64,000 nucleotides of DNA, taken from assembly GCA_051530055.1 (NCBI GenBank), contig CM121342.1:2170001-2234000 (forward strand), given 5' to 3'. Position 1 is the first letter of the stretch; every line of letters begins with the position of its first letter. Position numbers and translations under genes: made by a program. Shown piece after piece: positions 33,703 through 45,408 of the stretch. Source of the stretch: Neoechinorhynchus agilis. Taxonomy: Eukaryota > Acanthocephala. Under the pieces are notes generated by a model. It saw only the letters and a program-made list of their open reading frames with translations, was not told the DNA's origin and made no database searches.

Positions 33703-34742
33703 GGCTTACATAAATGTAAGGAACAATACTGAGCGATGAATTAAGGAAATTATAACTAGATTAAAAAATTTAAACGCCTTCTAAGTGTTGATGCGCATAG
33801 AGGGAGAAATCAAACCCGGCTAGACATTTAAAAGCCCTTTAAAATTTCAAAACTTGACCGATGCTGTCATTTTAGAGATTCTGACAATTGCGTTGATAAT
33901 AAATCTACGAGAGCACTTTAGAATTGGTAGATATTGCAAATTTCATGATCTCTGTTTTCAAACTCTTATTTACTGCTTTCCCTTCCTGAAATATCTATAC
34001 AAATAAACGTGGATATTTGAGAATAATTAAAATAAATTATTTTTCTAATATTATGTTCCTAAATAATTTTCTTGGATATCTGATAGCTTAATACTTAATA
34101 TAGAAAAACTTATTTTTGTGTTATTCCTTCAACTTAAGCTTTCGCAATTTTCTAACAAAATAAAATTTTAAATATTATAGCATCCAAAGCGACTAAAAAG
34201 TGTGCTTATTACGTCATGCGAGAAAAGTGATCCATCAAGAACTTACATTAATCAAACAGCCTCTTTTAAATACTGAAGAGAAGTGCATAAATTTTGTGAG
34301 ACAACGGTCATCTTTATCTCAAACTGTGATTTGGAAATTAATGACATTAATCTTAAAGATACTTCAAGAATAAATTGTAAAACCAATCTAATCTCACATC
34401 GTTTTTAACACTAAATGCCATTATATGCGTTCGTTGATAACCATCAACAAATGTCACGAGGTCAAAGTAGTAAAGCGTTTTTCGAAGCACTGGAAGGCTA
34501 TAAGCAACCAATGCTTCACGCTGGAGGACACGTACCACAGGATCCTCTTTATAAAGTTTTTGATCTAGAGGACCAGCAAGAAGTGGTAGGTAAAGAATAA
34601 AATATATGTGAAGGTGTTGATAATATGGATGTGGCGAAGGAAGCTATCAAAAGGAGAAAATATTTATGACTATAATCTCAAGGCTCAAAGAAAATTTCAT
34701 TGTCAAAATAATGAGAGAAGATCTAGGAAATACAACTCACAA

Positions 34743-36549
34743 TGGCTTCTCAGAGCCAATATTGACTTCATAGTGGGAGACTTCAATGATCCATCTTTTT
34801 ACTCTTTAACCTATCCCTCTACTCCCTCTTTTCATAATCTCGCTTATAATACGAACTCGTTCTTAGATCTGATCATTTATAAGAGAAACCTCAATTTCTT
34901 GATTCAATTCGATCGTCAGGTGTCTCTTTTAGACCTGTCAGGGCATGATATCCTAATCTGGTCCTTTGGTCCTAACTTTACGCTACGCAAAACCTATCAC
35001 ATATCCCCACTCAACGTTGTCTTTTTCCGCCTAGTTAATCAAAATCTTAACTCTCTAGTATTTAATCAAAATAAACCCTTATATGTCTTACCTTTCGTTA
35101 ATAATGCTCTTAACAAGATAGTTAATATTTTTCTATTGCGTACGGTGACCTTATGAAAGTCGCCCTACGCTTTCTTGGACGCCAACTCTTTTTGGCAAAG
35201 AGGTCCGGTGATGATCATTAACCAGTCATTTCGGGGCTGCTCGCTGTCGACAGCAGTTACATCAGAGAGCTAATTTACTTGCCGTCTTGAAACCTTATTC
35301 CTCAACCTGGTGGCACACTCTTCAAAAGAAGAGCAATCTTCCTTGGAAATCTAAAATAGCAGGCTGGCTTAAAGTTTCGTCGTTTGGGGATATATTAAAT
35401 TCTATTTTTGAATTTCACTCTTCGGGTTCCCTCAAAGATATCCCTCCAACAATAATTTTTCGAAAAATGGCAAACAGAGTGGATTTGACTCTGGATGATA
35501 TTCTTGAGGTCTTGTCATATAATCCAAACTTGGCGTTTTCGAATTCCAGTTCTGGTACCAAAATTTTTAATTTACTAGCCCATGATAGTATCGTTCACTT
35601 GGCCCGAATGATACTAAGCTGCTCTCCCTACGCTTGGCGAGAGATTAATGTCTCACGGCGTATTTTCATTATCAAAAATGGGCTAGTAAATTAAAAATTT
35701 TGGTACCAGAACTGGAATTCGAAAACGCCAAGTTTGGATTATATGACAAGACCTCAAGAATATCATCCAGAGTCAAATCCACTCTGTTTGCCATTTTTTT
35801 CCGAAAAATTATTGTTGGAGGGATATCTTTGAGGGAACCCGAAGAGTGAAATTCAAAAATAGAATTTAATATATCCCCAAACGACGAAACTTTAAGCCAG
35901 CCTGCTATTTTAGATTTCCAAGGAAGATTGCTCTTCTTTTGAAGAGTGTGCCACCAGGTCGAGGAATAAGGTTTCAAGACGGCAAGTAAATTAGCTCTCT
36001 GATGTAACTGCTGTCGACAGCGAGCAGCCCCGAAATGACTGGTTAATGATTTGGTGAGAGGGACATCACCGGACCTCTTTGCCAAAAAGAGTTGGCGTCC
36101 AAGAAAGCGTAGAGAGCGACTTTCATAAGGTCGACGGAAGGTCCTCACCGTACGCAATAGAAAAATATTAGCTATCTTGTTAAGAGCATTATTAACGAAA
36201 GGTAAGACATATAAGGGTTTATTTTGATTAAATACTAGAGAGTTAAGATTTTGATTAACTAGGCGGAAAAAGACAACGTTGAGTGGGGATATGTGATAGG
36301 TTTTGCGTAGCGTAAAGTTAGGACCAAAGGACCAGATTAGGATATCATGCCCTGACAGGTCTAAAAGAGACACCTGACGATCGAATTGAATCAAGAAATT
36401 GAGGTTTCTCTTATAAATGATCAGATCTAAGAACGAGTTCGTATTATAAGCGAGATTATGAAAAGAGGGAGTAGAGGGATAGGTTAAAGAGTAAAAAGAT
36501 GGATCATTGAAGTCTCCCACTATGAAGTCAATATTGGCTCTGAGAAGCC
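34743..36549. repeat. Inverted duplication of a LINE endonuclease segment
   Basis: 34743-35583 is repeated in reverse complement at 35678-36549 with a 94-bp spacer. Both arms encode the same LINE protein piece. The right arm (minus strand, 36586-35672, 304 codons) is open, while the left is broken. It contains the endonuclease motifs IVGDFNDPSFYS and SGHDIL and the linker before the RT. The arms differ by several short indels. Confidence 0.88.
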
Positions 36550-36556
36550 ATTCATT

Positions 36557-37400
36557 TATATCAGTGCACAACTGTATCTCGGCCAATTGCCATGGATTTC
36601 AAAAAGGAAATTCAGTACACTCCGCGCTTACTAGTATCTACGATAGTTTTAAGAACTCCAATCAGCCTATGAAAGCCCTTCTGGTAGTGGTCTCTCTCTT
36701 TTATAATTCGAATACTGGAATTTTTTAGTGTTCCACATAATTTGATCTCTAGAATTCATAATATCCTTTTTACCAAATCTTTCTATCACGAAGATGATAT
36801 CTCAAAAACTATTTTTTATACGATCAACGGTGTACCTCAAGGGTCTCCGCTTTCCCCAATTCTCTTCTTACTGGCTTCTCAATATATAGTTAAAAACTTC
36901 AAAATTCGTGCGCAAATAACCTGTTACGCAGTTGATTTAACCTTCAATATTTCTGCTCACAGAGCTGCGAAACTTAAACTTTTGATTAAACAATGTTTTG
37001 AGTATCTAAATGAAATTTTGCCACGTATGAATTTATCTTTAAATCTATCCAAATCCTTATGCATCTTTAAAATTCGTTTTTCCAAAATTCGAAAAGACCT
37101 TAAATTATTCTTTAACAATTTAGTGAATCCCTCGAATAATTCAAAAATGGGCAATACGCCCTTAAAATTACGTGTTCTAGGGCACACCTTTACTGTTAAC
37201 CTTTCACCTAGGACAGATATTAATAAAATGAAAAAGCTTCTTAAAATAAGCAATAAAAAAGCAAGGCGAGCCATGAAACTAGGTTTAAATGTCTCCCAAG
37301 CTCAGAAAACCTGGGGTATTCCCGGCCTAATTTTCTTCTCAAGGGGTCGCCCCCTGAACTCAAGACTGCCTTTGTTCAGTCTTTTTTCAAACCCCTAAAG
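36557..37400 (+). mobile_element. LINE reverse transcriptase, I/Jockey-like
   Basis: Reads CHGFQKGNSVHSAL (motif 2), NGVPQGSPLSPILFLLASQY (motif B) and ITCYAVDLTF where YADD is expected (YAVD). This is followed by 'thumb' sequence to RGRPLNSR. It begins right at the outer edge of the endonuclease palindrome, on the opposite strand to the open right arm. One break precedes 36742. It belongs to the same family as the RT pieces at 13.4 and 49.1 kb. Confidence 0.82.
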
Positions 37401-37439
37401 TCTGCCGTTTCCTTGGGCCGGAGAGCTGAAGACTTTCTG

Positions 37440-38290
37440 TAAAAAGAAGGGAAGTAGTACAAATAATATTTTATTGAAATATTTCGACCCTCACGTGGGT
37501 CTTCTTCAGTCAATCTGAAAAGGTCAGGGTTTTTTGCGATCGCTTTTCCACTCCGGCTCAATGGGATGTCCTTTGAGAGGTTCCATAGGATCGCATCATC
37601 CCCACAAATTTTGAAAAATGTGGCTTGTGAGGAAACTACTAGTCGCAGATGCAAACCCTTCTTTGCTATGCATAAATCTAAGAATGAACTACCGCTAGCA
37701 TGAGAGAAAGTTGGAAAAGGACGGCAAATAACCTCGTGGTGATCACCGCTACGTGAGATCGCTCGTGTCCACTTCCCAGAGGGGTCTTTAAATCCCCGAA
37801 TAAGTGATCAACACCCGAGAGCAACAGACATTTCAGTGCTTCTTTGTTATCTCTAAGATGGATTCTCTTCGGCCGAACGTAAACATTCGCCACTGATATT
37901 TTTCTGCCGCCGTGGATTATTGAGAAAACAGCGTAAGATAGATCCGAACTGACAAAGTTACAGATGAGCACAGTAAAAAGACTGGTTTTTAAGATCGACA
38001 GAAGGTCCTGGGAATGGGGCTTAGATGAAGGAGTAATGAATATTAAGAAATTCGAGCCGAGATTCGCGATAGAGTTGGGTAGATCTTCCATGCGATACAC
38101 GCATTCGGCTTCTTGAATAAAGATTAGCTCGGCATTATGGGCTGCAAATGCAATATTGGGCAAACCAGCGCGCGCCTGTGGATCCTTTGTGGCAAAGCTA
38201 CCAAAGAAAAGATCTACAAAAAGTCCCCTTTTCAAACACTCACGGATAGACGGAATCCTCTTCTGAACCAAGCAATAATCATGGAGTCCA
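37440..38290 (-). mobile_element. LINE endonuclease piece with hammerhead-like 3' end
   Basis: The minus strand has an endonuclease-like domain (LPNIAFAAHNAELIFIQEAE, DLSYAVFSIIHGGRKISVAN, DHLFGDLKTPLGSGH). It then runs through about 250 bp to a 3' end carrying CTGAAGA (37509-37503), a GACCC/GGGTC stem, GAAA (37485-37482) and TTTCAATAAA. The reverse transcriptase is absent, so it is internally deleted. The 5' edge abuts homeodomain copy D. Confidence 0.6.
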
Positions 38291-39243
38291 TAGACTTCGA
38301 AGATAAACAAATGCTAACGAAATCAATACTGATTATATTTGTGCTCAAATATTTACAAATGCCTTTAGGCGAAAGCTTTTTGTTTGACGTCAAATAATAT
38401 TTTGTTCAGCTGAACCGTACAGGTATTTACAAATATTTGTACAAACTCGGTTTCGCCTATTCACCGAACCCAATGGTATTCGCTAAGATCCAAATCATCG
38501 TTCTAACACACTTCATCTTATTTCTACCAGCAAGAGTTTCGATGCACCCAGAAAACGCAGCGAACAGTGCAAGCAGTAAACAGACCAATGGGAGAGCAGA
38601 AACGAAATCCTCACTAGCTACGGAACCCAATGTTGGCACCGATCTAATTCCTGTAACGTGGATAAACGAACCAATGGACTTATCGTCAACATCCGATTTA
38701 TGGCCCATTGAAGCAATAAACGACGACCAGTACAGTTATCGGAATATCCTACAGATTCCAACCATTTTCCCAGGCACCATCGATACGACTCAATTGTCCT
38801 CTGCGATCCCACCCTACGATCCAATTATTCCGCCAATACCAGACTCATTGGAGGAGATTCTCGAAACGCAGCCTCGTACGCAAAGTTACGATGATCCTGT
38901 AACGTGGATAAACGAACCAATTGACTTATCGTCAATTTCCGATTTATGGCCCATGGAAGCAATAAACGACGGCCAGTACAATTATCGGAATATCCTACAG
39001 ATTCCAACCATTTTTCTAGGCACCGTGAATACGACTCAATTGTCCTCTGCGATCCCACTCTACGATCCAATTATTCTACCAATACCAGACTCATTGGAGG
39101 AGATTCTCGAAGCACAGCTTCGTACGCACAGTTGCGATGATTTGTTTCAAATCCGGGAACTTTCACGGATAACTGGATTGAGCGAGAATATAATTTCGCT
39201 CTGGCTTCATAATAGAAGATCAAGGATCACCCGGCAGTGGTGA
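38280..39243 (+). CDS. Homeodomain protein, copy D (open)
   Basis: A 268-codon open frame at 38437-39243 differs from copy B by only a few residues (for example PNPM for PNPI, ARVS for ARIS, RTQS for RTHS). It has the same two 82-residue repeats and a complete C-terminal homeodomain with WLHNRRSR. Upstream, an ATG at 38281 opens MESIDFEDKQMLTKSIL, ending FLFDVK before a stop; it may be a first exon, but the join is not clear. The candidate 55-nt intron (GTATTC to TACCAG) has donor context AATG|GT here. Copy B lacks the 38281 ATG. Near-identity and open frames in two copies suggest recent duplication, and perhaps both are expressed. Confidence 0.7.
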
Positions 39244-39269
39244 TTTCGAGATATTTCCAGAAATTTACT

Positions 39270-39307
39270 TAGCCTCATTATACGGACCATATATTGTGAA
39301 TGAGGCT
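39270..39307 (+). terminator. Hairpin after homeodomain copy D
   Basis: The same AGCCTCATT / AATGAGGCT dyad as at 24440. Confidence 0.5.
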
Positions 39308-39966
39308 TTAGTTCTTAGTAACTGGCGTTATATTGTTAGCACAATTTCTTAGCTAGTTTTACAATTGATCTTGTGCTCAGATCAAGCTAAAATAAATTTA
39401 TTAACTTAGTTTAAAAATAACTCCATTATTTATCACTTAAATGCAATTTTAGCATCATGATATTCACGCTCTTCAGAGCGCTTTGATGACAAATTCGAAG
39501 CCAACCTTTCCTTGTAGTCGGTAAGATATTCTTAAAATATGAAGAACTCTTTCTTACAAAAATGACTGATAAAGACCATCGCAGAGTCGTTGAAAGTTAC
39601 AATTCATAAAAATTAATGGAGGGCATAGCAATGAAATCAAGCGCGCCCATTTTTATTAAGTTTTCGGTAAAAATATTTATTTCAAAATTTCGTCAAAAAT
39701 TTCTGCATCAGGAAAAGTTCGCAATTTGTTCGAAGATGAATAAAGGGGCAATGAACTATCGAGCCACTTTTATATGGATCACATCAAAGTCTCTTGAACA
39801 GTATTTTAGAAGAAATATAAGACCATTTATTTTGTTCGGATTGAGTGACTGTTCTAATGCCAGATTTTTTTAGCAGTTGAATTAACGCCATAAAATCTTT
39901 TACAGATTCGGCTGCAGAATACATCTTAATTTAGTGCCATGAATCCAATCGGCACGGACATCTGAC

Positions 39967-40039
39967 GGGGTTCTAGCTCAACTAGTAGAGCCCTCGCTTC
40001 GCATGCGAGAGGCACCGGCATCGACACACGGCAGCTCGA
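39967..40039 (+). pseudogene. Decayed tRNA-Ala (CGC)
   Basis: GGGGTTCTAGCTCAACTAGT keeps the outline of tRNA-Ala, and the anticodon arm CTCGCTTCGCATGCGAG is intact. The acceptor (GGGGTTC), D and T arms (CCGGCATCGACACACGG) carry mismatches. It is the copy D partner of the 25155 gene. Confidence 0.85.
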
Positions 40040-40839
40040 TGAACCTCCAATTAATCACGGAATAAATCGTGGCTCAGAATTGCGGATAAAAAGGTGTCCT
40101 GCAACTTCATAGCAAGCCAAAAAAACAACTTAGATTTCAAGCGTTTTCCAGGTTACTTCTTTTTGAAGGAGGTACGATGTCAAATTCGCTATTTATTTAT
40201 ATATTCAGCAAGTAAAAACATTTTCACCATCAGAATATTTTTTCCTTTTTAAGCCAAACCCCAGTATTTTTGTACACGTGAGCTCAACAGTCGACGAAAA
40301 ACACTGCTGATCGTTCAATTCCCTTTTAGGGTAACAACTTTGTCTTCTCTTACCTTCGTACCAAATTGATACTTTTTTCGATATCAATATGCATGAGAAT
40401 GTAGTGCCTCTGTAGATTGGATCTTTTCGAGACAGCGATGGAATTCAGGTATACCAAACAAAGAAGCTTACTATTTGAAAATTTAATAAAAAATCCAGTT
40501 CCCATGACGCATTAAACATGCGATTTCTGTGATTTTCCGTTTTTTGCTTGGGTCGAACTAATCATTTTCTCGGGTTGTTCGGAATAAATTTATCGGCCTT
40601 AAATTTTGTAAATTAGTGGATTCAAATTCAGAATTTCGTTTTCTTAAAGCACGTTAACCAGCTACACTAGAAGTTCAAACAAATACAGATAAGGACTTGA
40701 CTGACCCAACCCAAGAAATCTTAGTAGATGCTAGAAACAACATCCCGCTGATCAATCATGCGGCTAGAAAATCAAGTAATATTTCCCATGATTTTGAAAC
40801 ATATAATTAAAAAAGATGTGAAAATTTCAATGAAATTAG
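40040..40839. other. No recognisable gene
   Basis: AT-rich, with short frames only. No motif is seen. Confidence 0.5.
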
Positions 40840-42019
40840 AGAACGCGCTCTTCATCCCCAAATTATTGTACAAGGTTCGCACAGCAACATTTTTCAAACA
40901 CAAAGAAGGATTGGCAAAGCTGGACAATAAGGTGAGGGCTTGCCTCGAGCGTATTTTAAATGTCCAGCTCTCAGATGAGGCGTGGCGACAAGCTTCTTTG
41001 CCTGTGTCATCTGGGGGATTGGGAATTCGGGCACTAGTCGACCTTGCTTTGCCGGCCTTTCTTGGATCGTTTGAGGGGAGCCTACCAGTCTCGAAGAACA
41101 TTTTGAAAGAAAAGTTTTGTCTTGACCGGGATTTCGTGGTGGCGGTTGAGGAATGGTGCCAGCAGACAGGCGCTAACCAAGTTCCCGTGAATGGCCTCAG
41201 ACAGTCGATCTGGGACGGACCTCTTGTCGCGAGAGCTCACAGCTCTCTTCTTTCAGGTTCTCGCGATGGGGTCGTCCGAGCTAGACTGTTGGCAGTTTCA
41301 ACACGAGAATCTGGGGCGTGGTTGGAGGCTGTTCCTCTGGCATCTGTGGGAACTCTTCTTACTGACGAGGTGACGAGGATCGCAGTATCCTTAAGACTCG
41401 GTCTCCCGATATGCACGCCCCATCGCTGTCGATGTGGGTCTTTGGTTGATGCTTTCGGGCGACACGGTCTCGACTGCAGAAGGTCAGCAGGAAGGTTTTC
41501 ACGCCATTCTGAAATCAATAACGTAATTTCTCGGGCGTTGAGAACGGCGAACTTCCCGAACATCCTGGAACCCGCCCACCTCTGCAGACTAGACGGCCGT
41601 AGGCCCGATGGAATTTCGGTCTTCCCGTGGCGGGAGGGCAAATGCCTTCTCTGGGACGCCACGTGTGTGGACACCCTCGCAGCCAGCAACATCCCCTACT
41701 CCCTCGAAATCGCCGGTGGTGCCGCCAGTGCAGCGGAAGGGAGGAAGGTACGAAAATATATGCAGCTATCGAGGGCTCACTATTTTGTCCCCTTTGGGGT
41801 AGAGACGTATGGAGCGCTCGGCAGCTCGGCACTCTCTCTGCTCAAGGATCTCTCGAAGAAATTGAGAGAGGCAACCGGAGACTCAAGAGCAGGCTTATTT
41901 CTTCGACAAAATATCTCGCTGGCAGTACAACGGGGCAATGCTGCCAGCGTGATGGCGACGGTCGAGGAAGGACAAAAGCTGGAATTTGGTGGGAGGTGGT
42001 GAATGTAAAGAAAAGTAAC
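40840..42019 (+). mobile_element. R2/Hero-type LINE with restriction-like endonuclease, copy 2, 5'-truncated
   Basis: It begins abruptly at GAACGCGCTCTTC inside the RT thumb (NALFIPKLLYK) and runs open for about 385 codons to the same TGA as copy 1. Copy 1 identity is very high. The nuclease reads RRPDGIS and LWDATCVD with CRCG..H..C, so the PD motif is intact here. The 3' end stops at GAATGTAAAGAAAAGTAAC, as in copy 1, with no poly(A). An upstream ATG near 40758 would fuse 28 flanking codons to it by chance. Confidence 0.92.
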
Positions 42020-42185
42020 TTCATTATATTTTAGATTTTAACAGTGATTAAGTACCTTTAATTTTTTATTTATTGCGGTGCTTGCCGAAGATTTTGCTTT
42101 GTTACGTGTTCTGCTGCGTTGCTGGGATATCTGAAGGCGCCCGCGGGGTGAACGATTATCTTCCGCTCACTTCCCTGTGTTATAT

Positions 42186-42258
42186 TGGAGCTGCCGGGTG
42201 TCGATCCCGGTGCCTCTCGCATGCAAAGCGAGCGCTCTACCAGCTGAGCTACAGCCCC
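42186..42258 (-). tRNA. tRNA-Ala (anticodon TGC)
   Basis: Reverse complement of the 28612 gene sequence: GGGGCTG acceptor, CTCGCTTTGCATGCGAG anticodon arm, TGC. It lies 166 bp beyond the 3' end of R2/Hero-type copy 2. Confidence 0.92.
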
Positions 42259-42599
42259 GTGGGATAGCCAAATCCGGCTAAATTCCAACATCGTCTAACC
42301 GGACCAATAAACGCGACAGCGAATAAGAAACAGGAGTCATAAGTCGGCCTTGTAGCGCCGAAGTTTGTATAGCAAGCATTTTGTCTCGTTCCTGCTCTTC
42401 ATCATCTTGACCCTGAAACACCAAGGTTTCGCGTGCGTCTTGTTTCCTCTGCCAAAATGCAACGATGGGATTTTACGTTAGCTTTTAAAATTAGATACTA
42501 TTATTACATCAAGTGAAGACCACAAAACCAAGTCAGCGTTGTTTGGTTTAAATTACCAGATTATTAAAAACTGCAATTTTGCAATTTATAAAACAAATG

Positions 42600-43125
42600 A
42601 ACTGCGATAGGAATGGACACATTGTGAAGGACAAACAACATCAAAAAACGGAAGCGTGAAGGCAAGAATCCAGATTTCGATATTTTCCTTAATAAATGGT
42701 TCGACATTGTTACTCGACGAGGTTTGCGAGTAAGCGGACCAATGAATGCAAAGCAGAAGAGGTAGTCAAAATGCTGTACCGTGATGACTTCAAAACTAAG
42801 GAAGGTTGGTTGCCTTGTTCGAAATCTAGACAAGAATAAAGCCCGTGGCTAGAAGGAAACTGACCATAGTTCATGTTCTAAATTGTGAAAATCAATAAAA
42901 CTGCATGAGCGTCTTGAAATATGTCCAGCAAATGACATCTGCGATGCCGATGAGTCCGGGCAGTATTATCGTCGTGCTCAACATCGGAAGGCTCGTTAAC
43001 TTTGCAAATCAGGAATAGAAAATGAAGCTGACGGTTATAGGGAAAAGCACAAGCCTCGCTGCTTTTAAGGACGTTATATGGATATTTTACCAGTTATGTA
43101 TCGTCGTCAACAGCCGGCTTAGATC
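42600..43125 (+). mobile_element. pogo/Tigger-type DNA transposase relic
   Basis: 42652-42750 reads RKREGKNPDFDIFLNKWFDI then RGLRVSGPM, the CENP-B-type helix-turn-helix. The next frame gives AEEVVKMLYRDDFKTKEGWL, and about 42943 gives DICDADESGQYYRRAQHR, the first catalytic D region of the DDE transposase. Scraps follow near 43040 (ILPVMYRRQQP). There are several frame changes, so it is a fossil of a plain cut-and-paste element. Confidence 0.78.
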
Positions 43126-43129
43126 ATTT

Positions 43130-43560
43130 TACAAACAGTTTCATTTGTGGCCGATAGCTAGCGAATAGCGAGCAGCAATAAGACAATTCAGAACTGTTTT
43201 TTCACGCTGGTTTGGAGCATGCGGTTTCGAAGATGCATGTGAACATCCGATTTCTTCCTCTATTTTTCACAATCGAAGGCTTGTCAGCTTTTCGGACTCT
43301 ATGAACAAAGCCGTGCATGATCTTGAAATGTGATTTTAAGAAGGCTTTCAACACAGTTCACCCAGCAGATTTGCTCACCAGAAGCATTTCGATATTTCGT
43401 TAATGCTTAATGCGAACTCAACACCCTTGTTGTTCAACAACCACGTTTTGTGGTCAGAAAGAGGAGTTCAACAAGGGTACCACTTGGGCCCAATAGCTTT
43501 CGCACTAGCAATCAATCGCGTCGCTTTGCGCCGGTATTTTACATGTTACGATTTTGTTCA
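43130..43560 (+). mobile_element. R2/Hero-type LINE RT fragment, divergent
   Basis: Pieces of RT: DFKKAFNTVHPADL near 43330 and NNHVLWSERGVQQGYHLGPI near 43440-43500 (QQGYHLGP for QQGDPLGP). It is a more diverged relative of copies 1-3, fused to the end of the Tigger relic. Confidence 0.8.
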
Positions 43561-44106
43561 AGCGCAATCCGTCAACAGAACATTTGATGCAACATTTGAT
43601 AAGTTCTTCAAAAACGTTAATTTTAACTTTGCAGGAACATTTCAGCTATGTTTCACATGCTCTAAATTAATTCTTCAATAAGTTCTAGTGCAAAAGAAAT
43701 GCCAAAATTAAACCATCCTGCCTTACAAAATAAGACTCCCCGGAATCGACCGCAATTACTATGATTTATTATATAGAGCTGAACTGAAACTGTGTTCGCG
43801 GTAAACAAAATTCGCCGCGAAAACGTCTTCTTTAGACAGTGGACTGCTCGTAACCATGGTGACGACATCCTAAAAGAGGCTATTCATCTCCAATAAAACA
43901 AGTAAAACGACATGTCCCATCTACCGAGCAGAATCTGGGTAATTGTGATAAAGATGATCAATACATTTTCGACGAGCATTCTCATTTACGGATTGGTCAG
44001 TGCTTTGATGACAGCAAATAACGTCAGTCAAAAGATAACTACGATTTCATCATTGACTTGGCGGTTGTGCACATTCGGACTTTTATAAAAAGTTTAAGAT
44101 TAAATT
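43561..44106. other. No recognisable gene
   Basis: Nothing recognised before the 3' end of the coiled-coil gene. Confidence 0.5.
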
Positions 44107-44703
44107 TTATTCGTTGCGTGATGAGTCATTTGTTAAGAAGCTTCCAAGTCTTAGTGTATCAATAGCTTTTGTTGTAGCCCGTTCGAACGCTTGTGCTTTT
44201 TCCTCGCAGTTCCTCAACTCTGTGGCTAGTTGTTGATTTTGGCCAAGAATCCTGTCGTACTCGCTTTCAACACTCTTCAGCAACAGAACTTCTTCTTCCA
44301 ATTGAGCAATTCGGTTTGTACATCGTTTAACGTTAGAAGTTTCAGCCCTTAGTCTGCTCCTGGCGTATCCGAGTTCACTACAAAGAACTCTGTATTGATC
44401 ATCATGATGGTCTGAGCTAGAAACAACAACCGTGCTGGAGTCGCGACCTGATTCTCCGGTCGATGCAGCTAAGTTGGCCCTTGCTTCGAGCCAATGACAA
44501 CGCCGAACTAGATCTCGAACCTTGGATTCTGTTCGGGTTGACAACCGATCAAAACTTGCTGTCAATGATGCCAATTGTTGCTCGAGAGATTGGACCGTGG
44601 CTAAATTGGAGTTTGTATCGTGCAGTCCACATATAGATCGATCATTTAAACGAACCTCCAGTCGTTCTCGAGTGGTCTTCTCAGCTTCTAACAAGTCGAT
44701 CAA
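44107..44703 (-). CDS. Coiled-coil protein, C-terminal exon
   Basis: About 195 open codons are rich in heptad patterns (QSLEQQLASLTASFDRLSTR, RIAQLEEEVLLLKSVESEYD, QNQQLATELRNCEEKAQAFE), with a serine-rich break STVVVSSSDHHDD in the middle. The stop is at 44107-44109 after SSRNE. There is no ATG near the 5' end. An acceptor TTAG near 44692 suggests this is a terminal exon of a larger protein. The family is not identifiable from a coiled coil alone. Confidence 0.6.
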   Translation of the reverse strand: MIDLLEAEKTTRERLEVRLNDRSICGLHDTNSNLATVQSLEQQLASLTASFDRLSTRTESKVRDLVRRCHWLEARANLAASTGESGRDSSTVVVSSSDHHDDQYRVLCSELGYARSRLRAETSNVKRCTNRIAQLEEEVLLLKSVESEYDRILGQNQQLATELRNCEEKAQAFERATTKAIDTLRLGSFLTNDSSRNE

Positions 44704-45408
44704 TCACAAATTTAAAAGAGGAATTTTAAGATGACAACCAGGTTACTAATGGACGCACAAATGCTGGGTAAAACTTCAATTTTTAAGTGTTCATGGATAA
44801 ATATTTTTAAGCGTAAGAGCGGATTTCCATTCAAATTGGCCATATTTTTATGAGATTATCTCGTGTATGCCAGGGGGAATATGCTCACAAAAAATTCTAA
44901 TTTGATTGCCCGAAGGATTTTCTCTGTCGGTGATTAATTTCTTTTTTTTATTAACGAATGCCATAAAGAGAACACTCCAAAATAATCACAACTAAGAAGT
45001 TTTAAAAAGTGAAGAAATTTGCTCAATCCTTTTAATCATGACGAAAAGTAAAAATATTCTTCCATATCATCAATTTCTTTGTACCTTATAAAGGCAATCT
45101 TTAAAGTATAGAAACGATTTCCGTCTCGTTCAGTTCCAGGATGGCGCGTCGATCTTAAGTTTATCAGCTGGAATTTCTATATTGGTTCTTAATATACTAC
45201 CCCGTTCACCAATATTGAGCGTCTTTTGTTAATCTGGCCAAAAGACCGGCTCGGTCCATTACGGATGTGTCATATTCTTGATCGGTTTGAACACCGACGT
45301 TAATTCCTGTTCTTTCCATGTCCTGAGAATCCATTTTTCCCATTACTGTTCCACTTTCTCACAAAACGCTTCTTTTTCTAAGACGGAAGAACGCTTTTAT
45401 TTCTAAGT
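44704..45408. other. No recognisable gene
   Basis: The upstream exons of the coiled-coil gene should lie here or beyond but could not be placed. Otherwise AT-rich. Confidence 0.4.

Larger units (their letters stand above)
33059..34742 (+). repeat. Third, partial copy of the giant-palindrome arm
   Basis: Matches 11256-12378 of the left arm, starting at TTTTGTAAGCA and ending at ACAACTCACAATGG, where LINE sequence takes over. It contains the MPLYAFVDNH frame (34415-34600), ending EVVGKE. It is interrupted at 33150-33702 by a Penelope-like insertion. Confidence 0.9.

Noticed and set aside
40758-40840. Upstream ATG making a 414-residue protein with R2/Hero-type copy 2
   Set aside because: The first 28 codons are flanking DNA, because copy 1 diverges there. 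It is a chance fusion at a truncation point.
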